Source: JAPOXR01 sp965219635 (GTDB lineage Bacteria; Pseudomonadota; Alphaproteobacteria; Rhodobacterales; Rhodobacteraceae). Taken from it: a DNA stretch of 64,000 nucleotides. The translations under genes and the position numbers were made by a program. Under the pieces are notes generated by a model that was not told where the DNA came from, did no database searches, and was given only the letters and a program-made list of their open reading frames with translations. Location of the stretch: contig OZ244783.1 of assembly GCA_965219635.1 (NCBI GenBank), positions 2,294,001 to 2,358,000 on the forward strand. Reading direction: 5' to 3'. This document shows, one piece after another, positions 53,856-63,061 of this stretch (positions within the stretch are counted from its first letter, which is position 1; each line of letters opens with the position of its first letter).

Positions 53856-54599
53856 ATGCTTGAAATCAAGCGGCTCCACAAACACTTTGGTGGCATAAGG
53901 GCTGTGGATGACTGCAGCTTCAAGGTCGATGCCGGAAGCATAACGGCGCTGATCGGTCCGAATGGCGCCGGAAAGACAACCGCATTCAATTGCATCAGCC
54001 GGACGATGACGCCGACCAGTGGTGAAGTCTGGCTTGACTCGGAGCGCGTAGATCACCTCCGCCCGCACCAGATCACCGCCCGCGGCCTGTCGCGCACATT
54101 CCAGATCTCGCGAAACCTGGCCGAGATGACGGTACTGGAAAACGTCATTTGCCAATCACGGATCGGCGGTTGGCGCGACTTGCTCAAGCCCGCCATGAGC
54201 CAGGACGAAATCGACAAAGCATTCGGCATCCTCGAGTTTCTGGGCATCACCCGGATTGCCAACGAAGACGGCTCCAACCTCAGCTTTGGCCAGAAGAAGC
54301 TGATGGACCTTGCTGCGCTTCTGATGAGCGATCCCAAGATAATTCTTCTCGACGAACCGGCAGGTGGGGTGAATCCCACGCTTCTTGAGGAAATCGTCGG
54401 GCACATACGTAAGCTAAACGACAGCGGACTGACCGTGCTGATCGTCGAACACAACATGGAACTCATAATGCGCCTTTCCCATCACGTGGTTGTCATGGCG
54501 CAAGGCCGGGTGATCGCAGAAGGAACACCAGAAGAGATACAAAAGGACCCTGTTGTCCTGGAAGCCTATCTCGGCGGCGGTGCAGGAGACACGGAATGA
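53856..54599 (+). CDS. ABC transporter ATP-binding protein (LivG type)
   Basis: 247 residues from the ATG at 53856 (MLEIKRLHKHFGGIRAVDD), behind GGAGGGGG. Walker A GPNGAGKT is at 34-41, the signature is NLSFGQKKLMDLAALLMSDP and Walker B is IILLDEPAGGVNP. The motif DHLRPHQITARGLSRTFQI is typical of LivG. It works with LivF, LivH and LivM genes that follow without gaps. Confidence 0.94.
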   Translation: MLEIKRLHKHFGGIRAVDDCSFKVDAGSITALIGPNGAGKTTAFNCISRTMTPTSGEVWLDSERVDHLRPHQITARGLSRTFQISRNLAEMTVLENVICQSRIGGWRDLLKPAMSQDEIDKAFGILEFLGITRIANEDGSNLSFGQKKLMDLAALLMSDPKIILLDEPAGGVNPTLLEEIVGHIRKLNDSGLTVLIVEHNMELIMRLSHHVVVMAQGRVIAEGTPEEIQKDPVVLEAYLGGGAGDTE

Positions 54600-55324
54600 G
54601 CGCGCTCCTTGAAGTCAAAGGTCTGGTCGCCGGATACGATGAAGGCCCGGCAATCCTTAACGGGGCCGAATTGTCGGTCCAGCCAGGCAAGGTCCATTGC
54701 ATCATTGGCCCGAACGGCGCAGGCAAATCCACCTTGCTCAAGGCCATCGTCGGAATGCTGCGCATCCGGGAAGGCGAAGTCCGTTTCAAGGGTGAAAGCC
54801 TGAAGGGGCTGCGCCCCGACCAGACATTGCGAAGCGGAATCTGCTTCGTCCCGCAAGAGCGTGCACTGTTCCCGAAAATGACGGTGCGCGAAAATCTGAG
54901 AATGGGAGGATTTTCACTTCCCGACAAGTCCGACCTCGAAAAGAGGATTGACCGGATCGAAGAGCGGTTTCCCATTCTCGGAGAACGCCGCGACCAGCAT
55001 GCAGGAACCATGTCCGGTGGGCAACAGCAGACGCTGGCGATGGCACGAACGATGATCCTTCGACCCGAGATAGTGATGCTGGACGAACCCTCACTCGGGC
55101 TGGCCCCGAAAATCGTGCGCGAGGTGTTCGATATTGTCAGGATCATGGCCGAGGAAGGCATCACGATCCTCCTGGTAGAACAGAACGCCCTGCTGGGCCT
55201 GAAATACGCCGACTGGGGTGTCGTGCTGGATCTGGGCAGGACCCTGTTTGAGGGACCAGCCGACGGGGTGCTCAACGACCCGCGCATTCAGGAACTCTAT
55301 CTCGGCGGAAGAAAGGCGGCCTGA
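54596..55324 (+). CDS. ABC transporter ATP-binding protein (LivF type)
   Basis: 242 residues, overlapping the previous gene by ATGA. Walker A GPNGAGKS is at 38-45, the LivF-type signature is TMSGGQQQTLAMARTMILRP and Walker B is IVMLDEPSLGLAPKI. The segment LRSGICFVPQERALFPKMTV is characteristic. It is the second ATPase of the importer. Confidence 0.94.
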   Translation: MSALLEVKGLVAGYDEGPAILNGAELSVQPGKVHCIIGPNGAGKSTLLKAIVGMLRIREGEVRFKGESLKGLRPDQTLRSGICFVPQERALFPKMTVRENLRMGGFSLPDKSDLEKRIDRIEERFPILGERRDQHAGTMSGGQQQTLAMARTMILRPEIVMLDEPSLGLAPKIVREVFDIVRIMAEEGITILLVEQNALLGLKYADWGVVLDLGRTLFEGPADGVLNDPRIQELYLGGRKAA

Positions 55325-56202
55325 TGGCAGATCTCCTTCAGATTCTTGTCCTTGGCCTTGCATTGGGGGGCGTCTATGCCCTTATGGGATCGGGACTCAG
55401 CCTCATCTTCGGCGTGATGCGGATTGTAAACCTCGCACATCCGTCGATGATCATGGCAGGCGCATATGTCGCCTACTGGGCGTTCCGGCTCGCTGGCGTT
55501 GATCCCATGCTGATGCTGCCCGTGGCACTCGTCATCCTCGCTGCAACCGGCGCGCTGCTCTACAAGTTCGTGTTTGAACGGGAGGCCCGTTCGGCACGCT
55601 ATTCGGAAATGACCGTGCTCTTGACCTTCGCCCTCGCCATGGTTGTCGAGGGCCTGCTCGGAGCTGCCTTCACCAACACGCAGCGGGTCACGTCACCGGA
55701 ATATGCCACCGACGCCTATTTCATCGGCAGCGTGTTCATACCTAAGGGCCAGCTTTATGCAGGCATGGTTTCACTCGCCATCATTTCGGCGCTTGCCTTA
55801 TTTCTGAAATATTCGAGGTTCGGATATGCGATCCGCGCAACCACCCAGAACCGGGAGGCTGCCGAACTTCTGGGCGTAAACGTGAACCTGGTTGGCCTGG
55901 TTACCTTCGCTCTGGGGCTGGGGCTGGCGGGTTCAGCGGGCTCACTCGTGTCATTCGTTTTCTCCTTCTTTCCGTCGAAGCACTGGGAGTGGATTGTGAT
56001 CCTGATGTCGCTGGTAGTACTCGGCGGCATGGGTTCGGTGCTCGGCACGGTTCTGGCAGCGTACATCCTCTCGACGGTAGCCGCCTTCGTAGGCTTCTAC
56101 TTCGGAGCAACCTGGTCGACCTTGACCTTCTTCGTCGCTCTCTTCGTGGTGCTAATCGTTCGCCCGCAGGGACTCTTCGGCGAAAAACCGGAACTCGCCT
56201 GA
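55324..56202 (+). CDS. ABC transporter permease (LivH type)
   Basis: 292 residues; the start overlaps the LivF stop (TGATG). It has about eight hydrophobic segments, with the N-terminal GVYALMGSGLSLIFGVMRIV followed by NLAHPSMIMAGAYVAYW, which is diagnostic for LivH. The loop RATTQNREAAELLGVNVNLV contacts an ATPase. Confidence 0.94.
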   Translation: MADLLQILVLGLALGGVYALMGSGLSLIFGVMRIVNLAHPSMIMAGAYVAYWAFRLAGVDPMLMLPVALVILAATGALLYKFVFEREARSARYSEMTVLLTFALAMVVEGLLGAAFTNTQRVTSPEYATDAYFIGSVFIPKGQLYAGMVSLAIISALALFLKYSRFGYAIRATTQNREAAELLGVNVNLVGLVTFALGLGLAGSAGSLVSFVFSFFPSKHWEWIVILMSLVVLGGMGSVLGTVLAAYILSTVAAFVGFYFGATWSTLTFFVALFVVLIVRPQGLFGEKPELA

Positions 56203-57233
56203 TGTCTCATATGGAAACACACGAAATCCTGAAGGCGCGCCGGGAGTATCACGAAGGACTGACCCAGGCCGCAGACAAGCGCCGCGCCATCTGGTTTCCG
56301 CTGGCAATCCTGGCCGTTCTGCTGGTTCTGCCCTTGCTGCAATTTACCGGCAACTACAATTACCTGCTGCACCTGACCCTGTATACCGCCTGCTACGTAG
56401 TCATGGCCTCGGGTTGGAACATCCTTGGAGGCTTTACCGGCTATGTGTCACTGGGGCACAATGTCTTCTTTGCAATCGGTGGCTATTTCGCGGGCATGAT
56501 CCTGGCGCGATACGGCATTTCGACGATCATCATGGCTCCGCTTGCCGGAGTGGTCGCCGGCATAGTGGGCTACCTTATCGGCCTCATCACGCTGCGGGTG
56601 CGGGGCCCCTCATTCATTATCTCCTCACTGGCGATGGTGATGATCTGCCGCATTCTGTTTGAGAACTGGGAATTCGTCGGTGGCGCCGCCGGAGTGGTTC
56701 TTCCAGTCAATTCACTGACAGCAGAGTGGGCCAAACTGCCCTATTACTACGCATTCATCATCATGGCAGCCTTCGCGGTCTGGGCTTCCTATGTCGTCAA
56801 GCACTCGAAGTTCGGCCTCGGATTGCGGGCTATCTCCAAGGACGAGATCAAGGCCGAGAGTGCCGGGATCAACACCCGTCGATACAAGGTCCTGGCCTTT
56901 GCCCTTTCCGCCTTCTTCGTTGGCATGGCCGGAGCAGTCTGGGGCGAATACCTCTCCTATATCCGGCCGAACATCTTCCTCGTCATTCTGATTTCAGTGA
57001 ACATGGTCCTCATGTGTATTCTCGGCGGGAAGGGCACGATCGCGGGGCCGGTCATCGGCGCCGTACTGATCGTTGCATACAACGAGATCTTCGTTGCCAC
57101 GCTTGGCGCCTCGGAGATCAACATCTTCGCAACCGGACTGATTATGATGATCTCGCTCATGTTCTTCCCGCTTGGCATTGTCGGAACACTTGCCAAGCAC
57201 CGGCGTTTGCCCCGTATCCTGAACTGGGACTGA
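56202..57233 (+). CDS. ABC transporter permease (LivM type)
   Basis: 343 residues from the ATG at 56202, overlapping LivH (TGATG). Membrane segments include YVVMASGWNILGGFTGYVSL, and the cytoplasmic loop GLRAISKDEIKAESAGINTR is the LivM coupling region. The end ILGGKGTIAGPVIGAVLIVA is typical. Confidence 0.94.
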   Translation: MSHMETHEILKARREYHEGLTQAADKRRAIWFPLAILAVLLVLPLLQFTGNYNYLLHLTLYTACYVVMASGWNILGGFTGYVSLGHNVFFAIGGYFAGMILARYGISTIIMAPLAGVVAGIVGYLIGLITLRVRGPSFIISSLAMVMICRILFENWEFVGGAAGVVLPVNSLTAEWAKLPYYYAFIIMAAFAVWASYVVKHSKFGLGLRAISKDEIKAESAGINTRRYKVLAFALSAFFVGMAGAVWGEYLSYIRPNIFLVILISVNMVLMCILGGKGTIAGPVIGAVLIVAYNEIFVATLGASEINIFATGLIMMISLMFFPLGIVGTLAKHRRLPRILNWD

Positions 57234-57236
57234 ACG

Positions 57237-58025
57237 ATGCCGGAATTTGTCCTCTACAATGCACCGCAGTCGACCTGCAGCCAGCGGGTGCGCTACGCAA
57301 TGCATGCAAAGGGTCTGGGGTTCGAGGAGCGCAAGCTGGACCTGTTTTCGGGCGATCAACTCAAGCCGGACTACCTGGCCATCAATCCGAATGGCGTCGT
57401 GCCGGCATTGGTGCATGACGGCCTGCCTGTCACCGACAGTTCAGTCATTCTCGAATATCTGGAGGACATCAGGCCCGACACGGTTCCGTTGCGGCCACAT
57501 TCCCCGGGCGAGATGGCGCAGCTTCGCGCCATGATGCGTTTCATCGACGAAGTGCCGACCCCCGCAATCCGCGTGCCATCCTACAATCTCGCCTTCCTCC
57601 CGCACTTCCAGTCCATGTCGGAGGAAGAGTTCATCGCACTTTGCGATAGCAAGCCCTTGAGGCGCGAGTTCCTGATGAAGATGGGGCGCACCGGGTTCCC
57701 GGAAGACGAGATGAACAATGCACTTTCCAGACTACGCCGCGGGATCGAGCGCATGGCAAGCTGGCTGCATGATAGCGGAGGCCCATGGGTAATGGGTAAG
57801 GAGTTGAGCCTTGCAGATATAGCCATGATGCCCATCATCGTGCGCATGGACGACATCGGACTTGACCATATCTGGAAGGACGAACCGGAAATCGGCGACT
57901 GGCTGGATTGCATCCGGGCCACGCCCCCTTATCGAGCGACGTACTACACCGGTTCTCTCCTGACGGAGAAGTATCCTCACCTTGCCAGCAGGATCTCACG
58001 ATCCTCGCCCGCGGACGGAGGCTGA
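57237..58025 (+). CDS. Glutathione S-transferase family protein
   Basis: 262 residues, longer than most GSTs (200-230). The thioredoxin-like N-terminus is FVLYNAPQSTCSQRVRYAMH, with Ser/Cys as catalytic candidates, then NPNGVVPALVHDGLPVTDSS. An all-helical C-terminal domain follows (VMGKELSLADIAMMPIIVRM). It starts 3 bp after LivM. In this operon a thiol-dependent isomerisation or detoxification step is plausible. Confidence 0.88.
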   Translation: MPEFVLYNAPQSTCSQRVRYAMHAKGLGFEERKLDLFSGDQLKPDYLAINPNGVVPALVHDGLPVTDSSVILEYLEDIRPDTVPLRPHSPGEMAQLRAMMRFIDEVPTPAIRVPSYNLAFLPHFQSMSEEEFIALCDSKPLRREFLMKMGRTGFPEDEMNNALSRLRRGIERMASWLHDSGGPWVMGKELSLADIAMMPIIVRMDDIGLDHIWKDEPEIGDWLDCIRATPPYRATYYTGSLLTEKYPHLASRISRSSPADGG

Positions 58026-58026
58026 T

Positions 58027-58473
58027 TTGCATCTGGTTGTGTACATGCTCGCTGCAATCGTTATCGGCTCTGTGGTTGCGGCCCAGCCGCCAATGAATGC
58101 CATTCTTGCGCGCGCCATCGGCAGCGCCTTTGGCGCCGCCTCTGTTTCGATCTTCTTTGCCCTGCTCACCAGCCTGGTGTTGGTACTGTTCCTCGGCTCA
58201 GGCGAATTCACCCGGGAGAAACTCTCCAGCGTGCCGTGGTGGGTGTATTTGGCCGGACCAGCAGGGGCATTCTTCGTTGCGGGCGGGGTCTATATTGCTC
58301 CGCTGACCGGAACACTGATTTTCTTTGTCTGCATCGTTGCAGGGCAGTTGATCGGTTCCGCGCTTATGGACCACTTCGGGGCGTTTGGCCTCGACGTCCG
58401 CAAGTTCTCCCTCGCCCGTCTGGCTGGCGTTTTGCTAGTCGTCGCTGGCGCCATTCTTGTCAGCCGCGGCTAA
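58027..58473 (+). CDS. YdcZ/DUF606-type DMT transporter
   Basis: About 148 residues with four to five hydrophobic segments (YMLAAIVIGSVVAAQPPMNA; AGAFFVAGGVYIAPLTGTLI). This is the half-size DMT exporter type. No ATG fits before the first membrane segment. TTG 58027, 1 nt after the GST stop and near GGAGG, is the likely start; GTG 58039 and ATG 58045 are alternatives. Substrate unknown. Confidence 0.85.
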   Translation: MHLVVYMLAAIVIGSVVAAQPPMNAILARAIGSAFGAASVSIFFALLTSLVLVLFLGSGEFTREKLSSVPWWVYLAGPAGAFFVAGGVYIAPLTGTLIFFVCIVAGQLIGSALMDHFGAFGLDVRKFSLARLAGVLLVVAGAILVSRG

Positions 58474-58548
58474 CGCACCAGTGGAGGCCGGTAACTTGAA
58501 CATCCAACCCACATCCGGAGCCGGGTAAGCCGGCGCAGAAGAGAAACC

Positions 58549-59859
58549 ATGGAGATCAGCATGAACAGAGCCCTGACACCGAATGTCCTCACACCGGCGG
58601 ACCTTGATCCCCAATGGAACTGGGAAGGCCGTCTGCCCGCTTGGGGCCACACCAATACCGACTTCGAGCGGCGTGTGGATTATGACCGTCTGCGCCGCTA
58701 CCGGTTGTCCCGCACCCGGGAGGCTCTGGCAGCAAGCGACTGCGGTTCACTGCTGCTGTTCGATGTCAATAATATCCGGTATGTTTCCTCGACCAAGATC
58801 GGGGAGTGGGAACGGGACAAGATGTGCCGTTTCTGCCTGTTGACTGGCGATGATGCTCCCTATGTTTGGGATTTCGGCTCCGCAGCAGTGCATCACCGGA
58901 AATACTCCGACTGGCTGCTGCCCGATCACTGCCGGGCAGGCGTTGTCGGAATGCGCGGCACCATTCCGCCCAGCTTCGGCCTCATGAAGCACTACGCCGA
59001 GGAAATCGCCGGGCTCATCCGCGATGCCGGGTTGATCGATATGCCGGTTGGAGTCGACTACGCCGAGACCGCAATGTTCCACGCCCTCCAGGAGGCCGGG
59101 TTGCATGTGGTGGATGGCCAGCAGGTCATGCTCAGCGCACGGGAAATCAAGAACTGGGACGAAATCCAACTGCTGACGCAGGCCGCGGCGATGGTCGACG
59201 GAGTTTATCACAAGATCTACGAGGAGCTGAAACCGGGCGTGCGCGAGAATGATATCGTGGCGCTGGCAAACAAGATGCTCTACGAGATGGGCAGCGATGA
59301 TGTCGAAGCGATCAACGCCATCTCGGGAGAACGGTGCAACCCCCACCCTCACAACTTCACCGACCGCTACTTCCGTCCGGGTGATCAGGCCTTTTTCGAT
59401 ATTCTGCAGGCCTACCAGGGATACAGAACCTGCTATTACCGCACATTCAATATCGGCCGCGCCACACCGTCGCAGCACGACGCATACGTAAAGGCACGCG
59501 AATGGGTTGATGCCTCAATCGAGGCTGTGAAGCCGGGAGTGACAACCGACGAGGTTGCCCGACTCTGGCCGAAGGCAGAGGATTACGGCTTCCCGAGCGA
59601 ACTGGCAGCATTCGGGCTGCAATTCGGGCACGGCCTTGGACTGGCGTTGCACGAGCGTCCGATCATCAGCCGGGCCGTCAGCCTCGACAATCCTATGGAG
59701 ATCAAGACGGGCATGGTGTTCGCCCTGGAGACCTACTGCCCTGCCAGTGACGGATTTTCAGCCGCGCGCATCGAAGAGGAAGTCGTGGTAACCGAGACTG
59801 GCTGCGAGGTGATCACTCTGTTCCCAGCCGAAGAACTTCCGATCGCCAACCGCTACTGA
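58549..59859 (+). CDS. M24-fold (pita-bread) enzyme with altered metal site
   Basis: 436 residues; an ATG at 58561 with GGAG before it is an alternative start. The N-terminal creatinase-like domain has GSLLLFDVNNIRYVSSTKIG. In the C-terminal M24 domain the five metal ligands would be Asp284 (FFDIL), residue 295, His361 (FGHGLG), Glu394 (ALETYC) and Glu409 (RIEEEVVVT). Residue 295 is Cys (RTCYYRTF) where aminopeptidase P has Asp (SDITRTF). It is therefore probably not an ordinary peptidase. The N-terminal pattern also recalls the DMSP lyase DddP branch, which I cannot confirm. Confidence 0.83.
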   Translation: MEISMNRALTPNVLTPADLDPQWNWEGRLPAWGHTNTDFERRVDYDRLRRYRLSRTREALAASDCGSLLLFDVNNIRYVSSTKIGEWERDKMCRFCLLTGDDAPYVWDFGSAAVHHRKYSDWLLPDHCRAGVVGMRGTIPPSFGLMKHYAEEIAGLIRDAGLIDMPVGVDYAETAMFHALQEAGLHVVDGQQVMLSAREIKNWDEIQLLTQAAAMVDGVYHKIYEELKPGVRENDIVALANKMLYEMGSDDVEAINAISGERCNPHPHNFTDRYFRPGDQAFFDILQAYQGYRTCYYRTFNIGRATPSQHDAYVKAREWVDASIEAVKPGVTTDEVARLWPKAEDYGFPSELAAFGLQFGHGLGLALHERPIISRAVSLDNPMEIKTGMVFALETYCPASDGFSAARIEEEVVVTETGCEVITLFPAEELPIANRY

Positions 59860-59882
59860 CACACCGGAAAGGAAGACAGCTG

Positions 59883-60902
59883 ATGCCGGCAAGGAAAGGC
59901 AGCAACAGGGAACAGTATCTGCGCATGTACCGGCAGATGGTTCGCATCCGGACTTTCGAGGATCAGGCAAACCAGCTTTATCTCAGTGCCAGGATGCCTG
60001 GACTGACCCACATGTATTCGGGCCAGGAAGCGGTCGCTGTCGGGATCTGCGAAGCGTTGACGGACGAGGACCACATCACGTCGACCCACCGGGGGCATGG
60101 CCATTGCGTCGCCAAGGGAGCTGAATTCAGGGAGATGTTCTGCGAACTCCTCGGCAAGCGGGAGGGCTATTGCCGCGGCAAGGGTGGTTCAATGCACATT
60201 GCCGACCAGGATCATGGCAATCTCGGCGCCAATGCGATCGTTGGAGGCTCTACCGGGATTGCAACAGGCGCCGCCCTGTCGGCAAAGATGCTTGGTACCG
60301 GAAACGTTACCGTTTGCTTCTTCGGCGACGGCGCCACAGCCCAAGGCATCTGGTATGAAGTCATGAACATGGCGGCGCTATGGAAGTTGCCGGTCATTTA
60401 TGCGTGCGAGAATAACGGCTATTCCGAATATACCGCCACTGCGGAAATCGCGGCTGGATCCATCAGTGCGCGCGCCGAGGCGTTTGGAATTGAATCCCAC
60501 CAGGTCGATGGTCAGGATGTGCTGGCGGTGAACAAGTTGGCGCGGCAGCTTGTGGAAAGGGCACGCAAGAGTGAAGGCCCGTTCTTCATCGAACTGGAAA
60601 CCTACCGGTTCAACGGCCACCACGTGGGAGACATCAATCGGGACTACTACCGGTCCCGCGACGAGGAGTCTCGCTGGAAGAAGGAGCGCGATCCAATCAC
60701 GAATTTCGGTTCCTGGCTCAAGGAACAGGAAATCGCCGGGGCAGACGAGCTTTCCTCGATTGATGCAGAGGTCAAGGCGGACGCGGACGCTGCGGTCGAA
60801 TATGCACTGGCTGCCGATTATCCCGATGAAACCGAAGTCGACATGCATGTCTACGCCGGCGTCGACCATTCGCTGCCCTATATGGATGGCGTGGTCCGAT
60901 GA
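59883..60902 (+). CDS. 2-oxoacid/acetoin dehydrogenase E1 component, alpha subunit
   Basis: 339 residues. A thiamine diphosphate enzyme of the pyruvate/acetoin dehydrogenase alpha type. The TPP motif runs from GDG (148-150, CFFGDGATAQGIWYEVMNMA) to ENN (176-178). Flanking features are GLTHMYSGQEAVAVGICEAL and the phosphorylation-type loop HHVGDINRDYYRS. The pair with the next gene forms the E1 heterotetramer. Acetoin- and pyruvate-type E1 cannot be separated by eye. Confidence 0.94.
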   Translation: MPARKGSNREQYLRMYRQMVRIRTFEDQANQLYLSARMPGLTHMYSGQEAVAVGICEALTDEDHITSTHRGHGHCVAKGAEFREMFCELLGKREGYCRGKGGSMHIADQDHGNLGANAIVGGSTGIATGAALSAKMLGTGNVTVCFFGDGATAQGIWYEVMNMAALWKLPVIYACENNGYSEYTATAEIAAGSISARAEAFGIESHQVDGQDVLAVNKLARQLVERARKSEGPFFIELETYRFNGHHVGDINRDYYRSRDEESRWKKERDPITNFGSWLKEQEIAGADELSSIDAEVKADADAAVEYALAADYPDETEVDMHVYAGVDHSLPYMDGVVR

Positions 60903-61897
60903 GCCGCGAAATCACGCATGCCAAGGCCGTCAACGAGGCTATCGCCGAGGAAATGCGGCGGGATCCGACGGTCATTCTGATCGGCGAGGATGTCGCCGAG
61001 GCCGGAACCCCGTTCAAGGTGCTTTCGGGACTGGTCGAGGAATTCGGCACTGAACGTGTGATCGATACGCCAATTGCCGAGCCGGGCTTCATGGGCATGG
61101 CTGTCGGTGCCGCCATGACAGGCCTTCGGCCGATCGTTGACCTTATGTTCGGCGATTTCCTGTATCTCGTCATGGACCAGCTGTGCAATCAGGCTGCCAA
61201 GACCCATTACATGTCGGGCGGCAAACTCAAGGTGCCATTAGTCTTGCGGACCAACCTCGGCGCAACGCGCCGGTCGGGGGCGCAACACAGCCAGTCCCTG
61301 CATGCGCTGGTTTCGCACATACCCGGACTGAAGGTCGCAATGCCGTCGTCGGCATACGAGGCCAAGGGACTCCTGAAAACAGCCGTACGAGACGACAATC
61401 CGGTCGTGATCTTCGAAGACAAGCTGTCATACCAGGAGAAGGCCCCGGTTCCGGAAGGCGAATATCTGCTTCCCTTTGGCGAAGCTGCCACATTGCGGGA
61501 AGGCAACGACGTGACACTGATCGGCACATCATCCATGGTCCAAGTTTGCCGCAGCGCAGCCGATCTGCTGGAAGCCGACGGCATCTCTGCCGAGGTCCTG
61601 GACCCGCGGACGCTTGTCCCTCTCGACGAACCTGCGATCCTGGAAAGCGTGAAACGCACTTCCCGGGCGGTCGTCGTGGATGAGGGGCACCAAAATTACG
61701 GTGTCACGGCGGAGATCGCATCGCGGATTTCCGAGAAGGCTTTCTATCATCTTGATGCTCCAGTCATTCGCATGGGAGCAATGGACGTGCCGATCCCGTT
61801 CTCGCCAGCGCTGGAGGATCTCACGGTTCCGACGCCAGAAACCGTAGCCGCCAACGCAAGGAAGATCTGCCGCGGAGAGTTGATTCATGACCCGTGA
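60899..61897 (+). CDS. 2-oxoacid/acetoin dehydrogenase E1 component, beta subunit
   Basis: 332 residues, overlapping the alpha gene by ATGA. Transketolase-like: MSREITHAKAVNEAIAEEMR, the cofactor-contact segment VILIGEDVAEAGTPFKV, then DTPIAEPGFMGMAVGAAMTG and the central-loop FLYLVMDQLCNQAAK. It ends with the transketolase C-terminal domain (VVDEGHQNYGVTAEIASRIS). It forms the active E1 with the alpha subunit. Confidence 0.95.
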   Translation: MSREITHAKAVNEAIAEEMRRDPTVILIGEDVAEAGTPFKVLSGLVEEFGTERVIDTPIAEPGFMGMAVGAAMTGLRPIVDLMFGDFLYLVMDQLCNQAAKTHYMSGGKLKVPLVLRTNLGATRRSGAQHSQSLHALVSHIPGLKVAMPSSAYEAKGLLKTAVRDDNPVVIFEDKLSYQEKAPVPEGEYLLPFGEAATLREGNDVTLIGTSSMVQVCRSAADLLEADGISAEVLDPRTLVPLDEPAILESVKRTSRAVVVDEGHQNYGVTAEIASRISEKAFYHLDAPVIRMGAMDVPIPFSPALEDLTVPTPETVAANARKICRGELIHDP

Positions 61898-62888
61898 GGT
61901 CATCATGCCTGCGCTCGGAATCATGCAGGAAACGGGTGTGATTGTGGCTTGGCACAAGGCAGTGGGCGACCCGGTTGCCACTGGCGATGTCTTGCTGGAA
62001 GTCGAGACCGACAAGGCCGTAATGGAGATCGAAGCCCAGGCTGACGGGTTCCTGACCGGCCTGAGCGCCTCCGCAGGGGATGAAGTGCCGGTCGGGCAAC
62101 AGATCGCCTTCATCGGGGAGACTCCGGATGCCGACGCAGCACCGTCGCCGGCCTCCCCGGCCACATCTGATGCGCCCGCGGTTCAGGACGAGCCCAAGGC
62201 CCCCGGCAAGCCCGAAATGGCCGTATCCGATGCAACCGCCAAAACAGAGCAACCTCGTTCCGCCATCCGGGCTGAAGGCCGAGTGCTTGCTTCGCCGAAG
62301 GCGCGGCGTCTGGCAGCGCAACGCGGTCTCGATCTCGAACTCATGGTGGCATCCGGGCAGCCGCAACCAATTCACGCCGCCGATCTGGACCAACTCGCCG
62401 CAGCGCAAAGCGGATCGGTAGCACATGGAATGCGTGAGCGGACGCGGATCCACTCAACTGTTATTGATGAATTCCTTGCGATGGCTGCTGCGGAAACCGG
62501 GCAAAGCTCGTCATCGGTGTTCGCAGCGTTCGCATCCGGCGCGCTGCGCAGCGCTACGGGCCAGGAGTCGGTCGTGGTTGCCGTCACGGTGGCAGGCTCT
62601 GGCAAAGCGGCGACATTTGTGAATGCCGACAGGTGTGGACTGGGTTCGCTCAAACCTGCCGAACATAGATTGCCCGCGGACTTGATCTTGCAAGATTTGA
62701 CGGCGGGCCAGATGACGCAAGCCGAACCCGGCAGTGCCGGACCGCCCGTGCTTTCTGTGGCCCGTAAAGCCGGCCGGTTCGAGGCCTCACTTGTTGCCGG
62801 CCGGAGACATGTCGACGAAGATTGGCCGCTCGCCTGTCTGGATGAGTTTGCCAGCCGCCTCGAAGAGCCGTTGCGCCACCTGTTGTAG
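61887..62888 (+). CDS. Lipoyl-domain E2-like protein with degenerate acyltransferase domain
   Basis: 333 residues, overlapping E1 beta by 11 nt, with GGAGAG 8 nt before the ATG. The lipoyl domain is at residues 1-77 with the lipoylated Lys43 in VETDKAVMEIEA. It is followed by an Ala/Pro linker (80-125) and an E1/E3-binding domain at about 132-170 (RVLASPKARRLAAQRGLDLE). The last 150 residues resemble an E2 core (ADLILQDLTAGQMTQ to LDEFASRLEEPLRHLL) but lack the catalytic DHRVxxG; the equivalent region reads AGRRHVDEDWP. It probably supplies the swinging arm only. Confidence 0.85.
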   Translation: MTREVIMPALGIMQETGVIVAWHKAVGDPVATGDVLLEVETDKAVMEIEAQADGFLTGLSASAGDEVPVGQQIAFIGETPDADAAPSPASPATSDAPAVQDEPKAPGKPEMAVSDATAKTEQPRSAIRAEGRVLASPKARRLAAQRGLDLELMVASGQPQPIHAADLDQLAAAQSGSVAHGMRERTRIHSTVIDEFLAMAAAETGQSSSSVFAAFASGALRSATGQESVVVAVTVAGSGKAATFVNADRCGLGSLKPAEHRLPADLILQDLTAGQMTQAEPGSAGPPVLSVARKAGRFEASLVAGRRHVDEDWPLACLDEFASRLEEPLRHLL

Positions 62889-63061
62889 CTGCAAGGAACC
62901 CAGAGGATGAGCCAGTCAAATAGAGTGGATGGTGTGTTTCCCGCCTGCTGCCGCAATGCAGTCCGGCAAGCATCCCGGGTTGCTGGCTCTTGCCGTGGAA
63001 CAGGATCATGCCGCCGTAATCGGGTTTGCACGGCAGGATTTCCCCTGATGGAACGCGCAAG

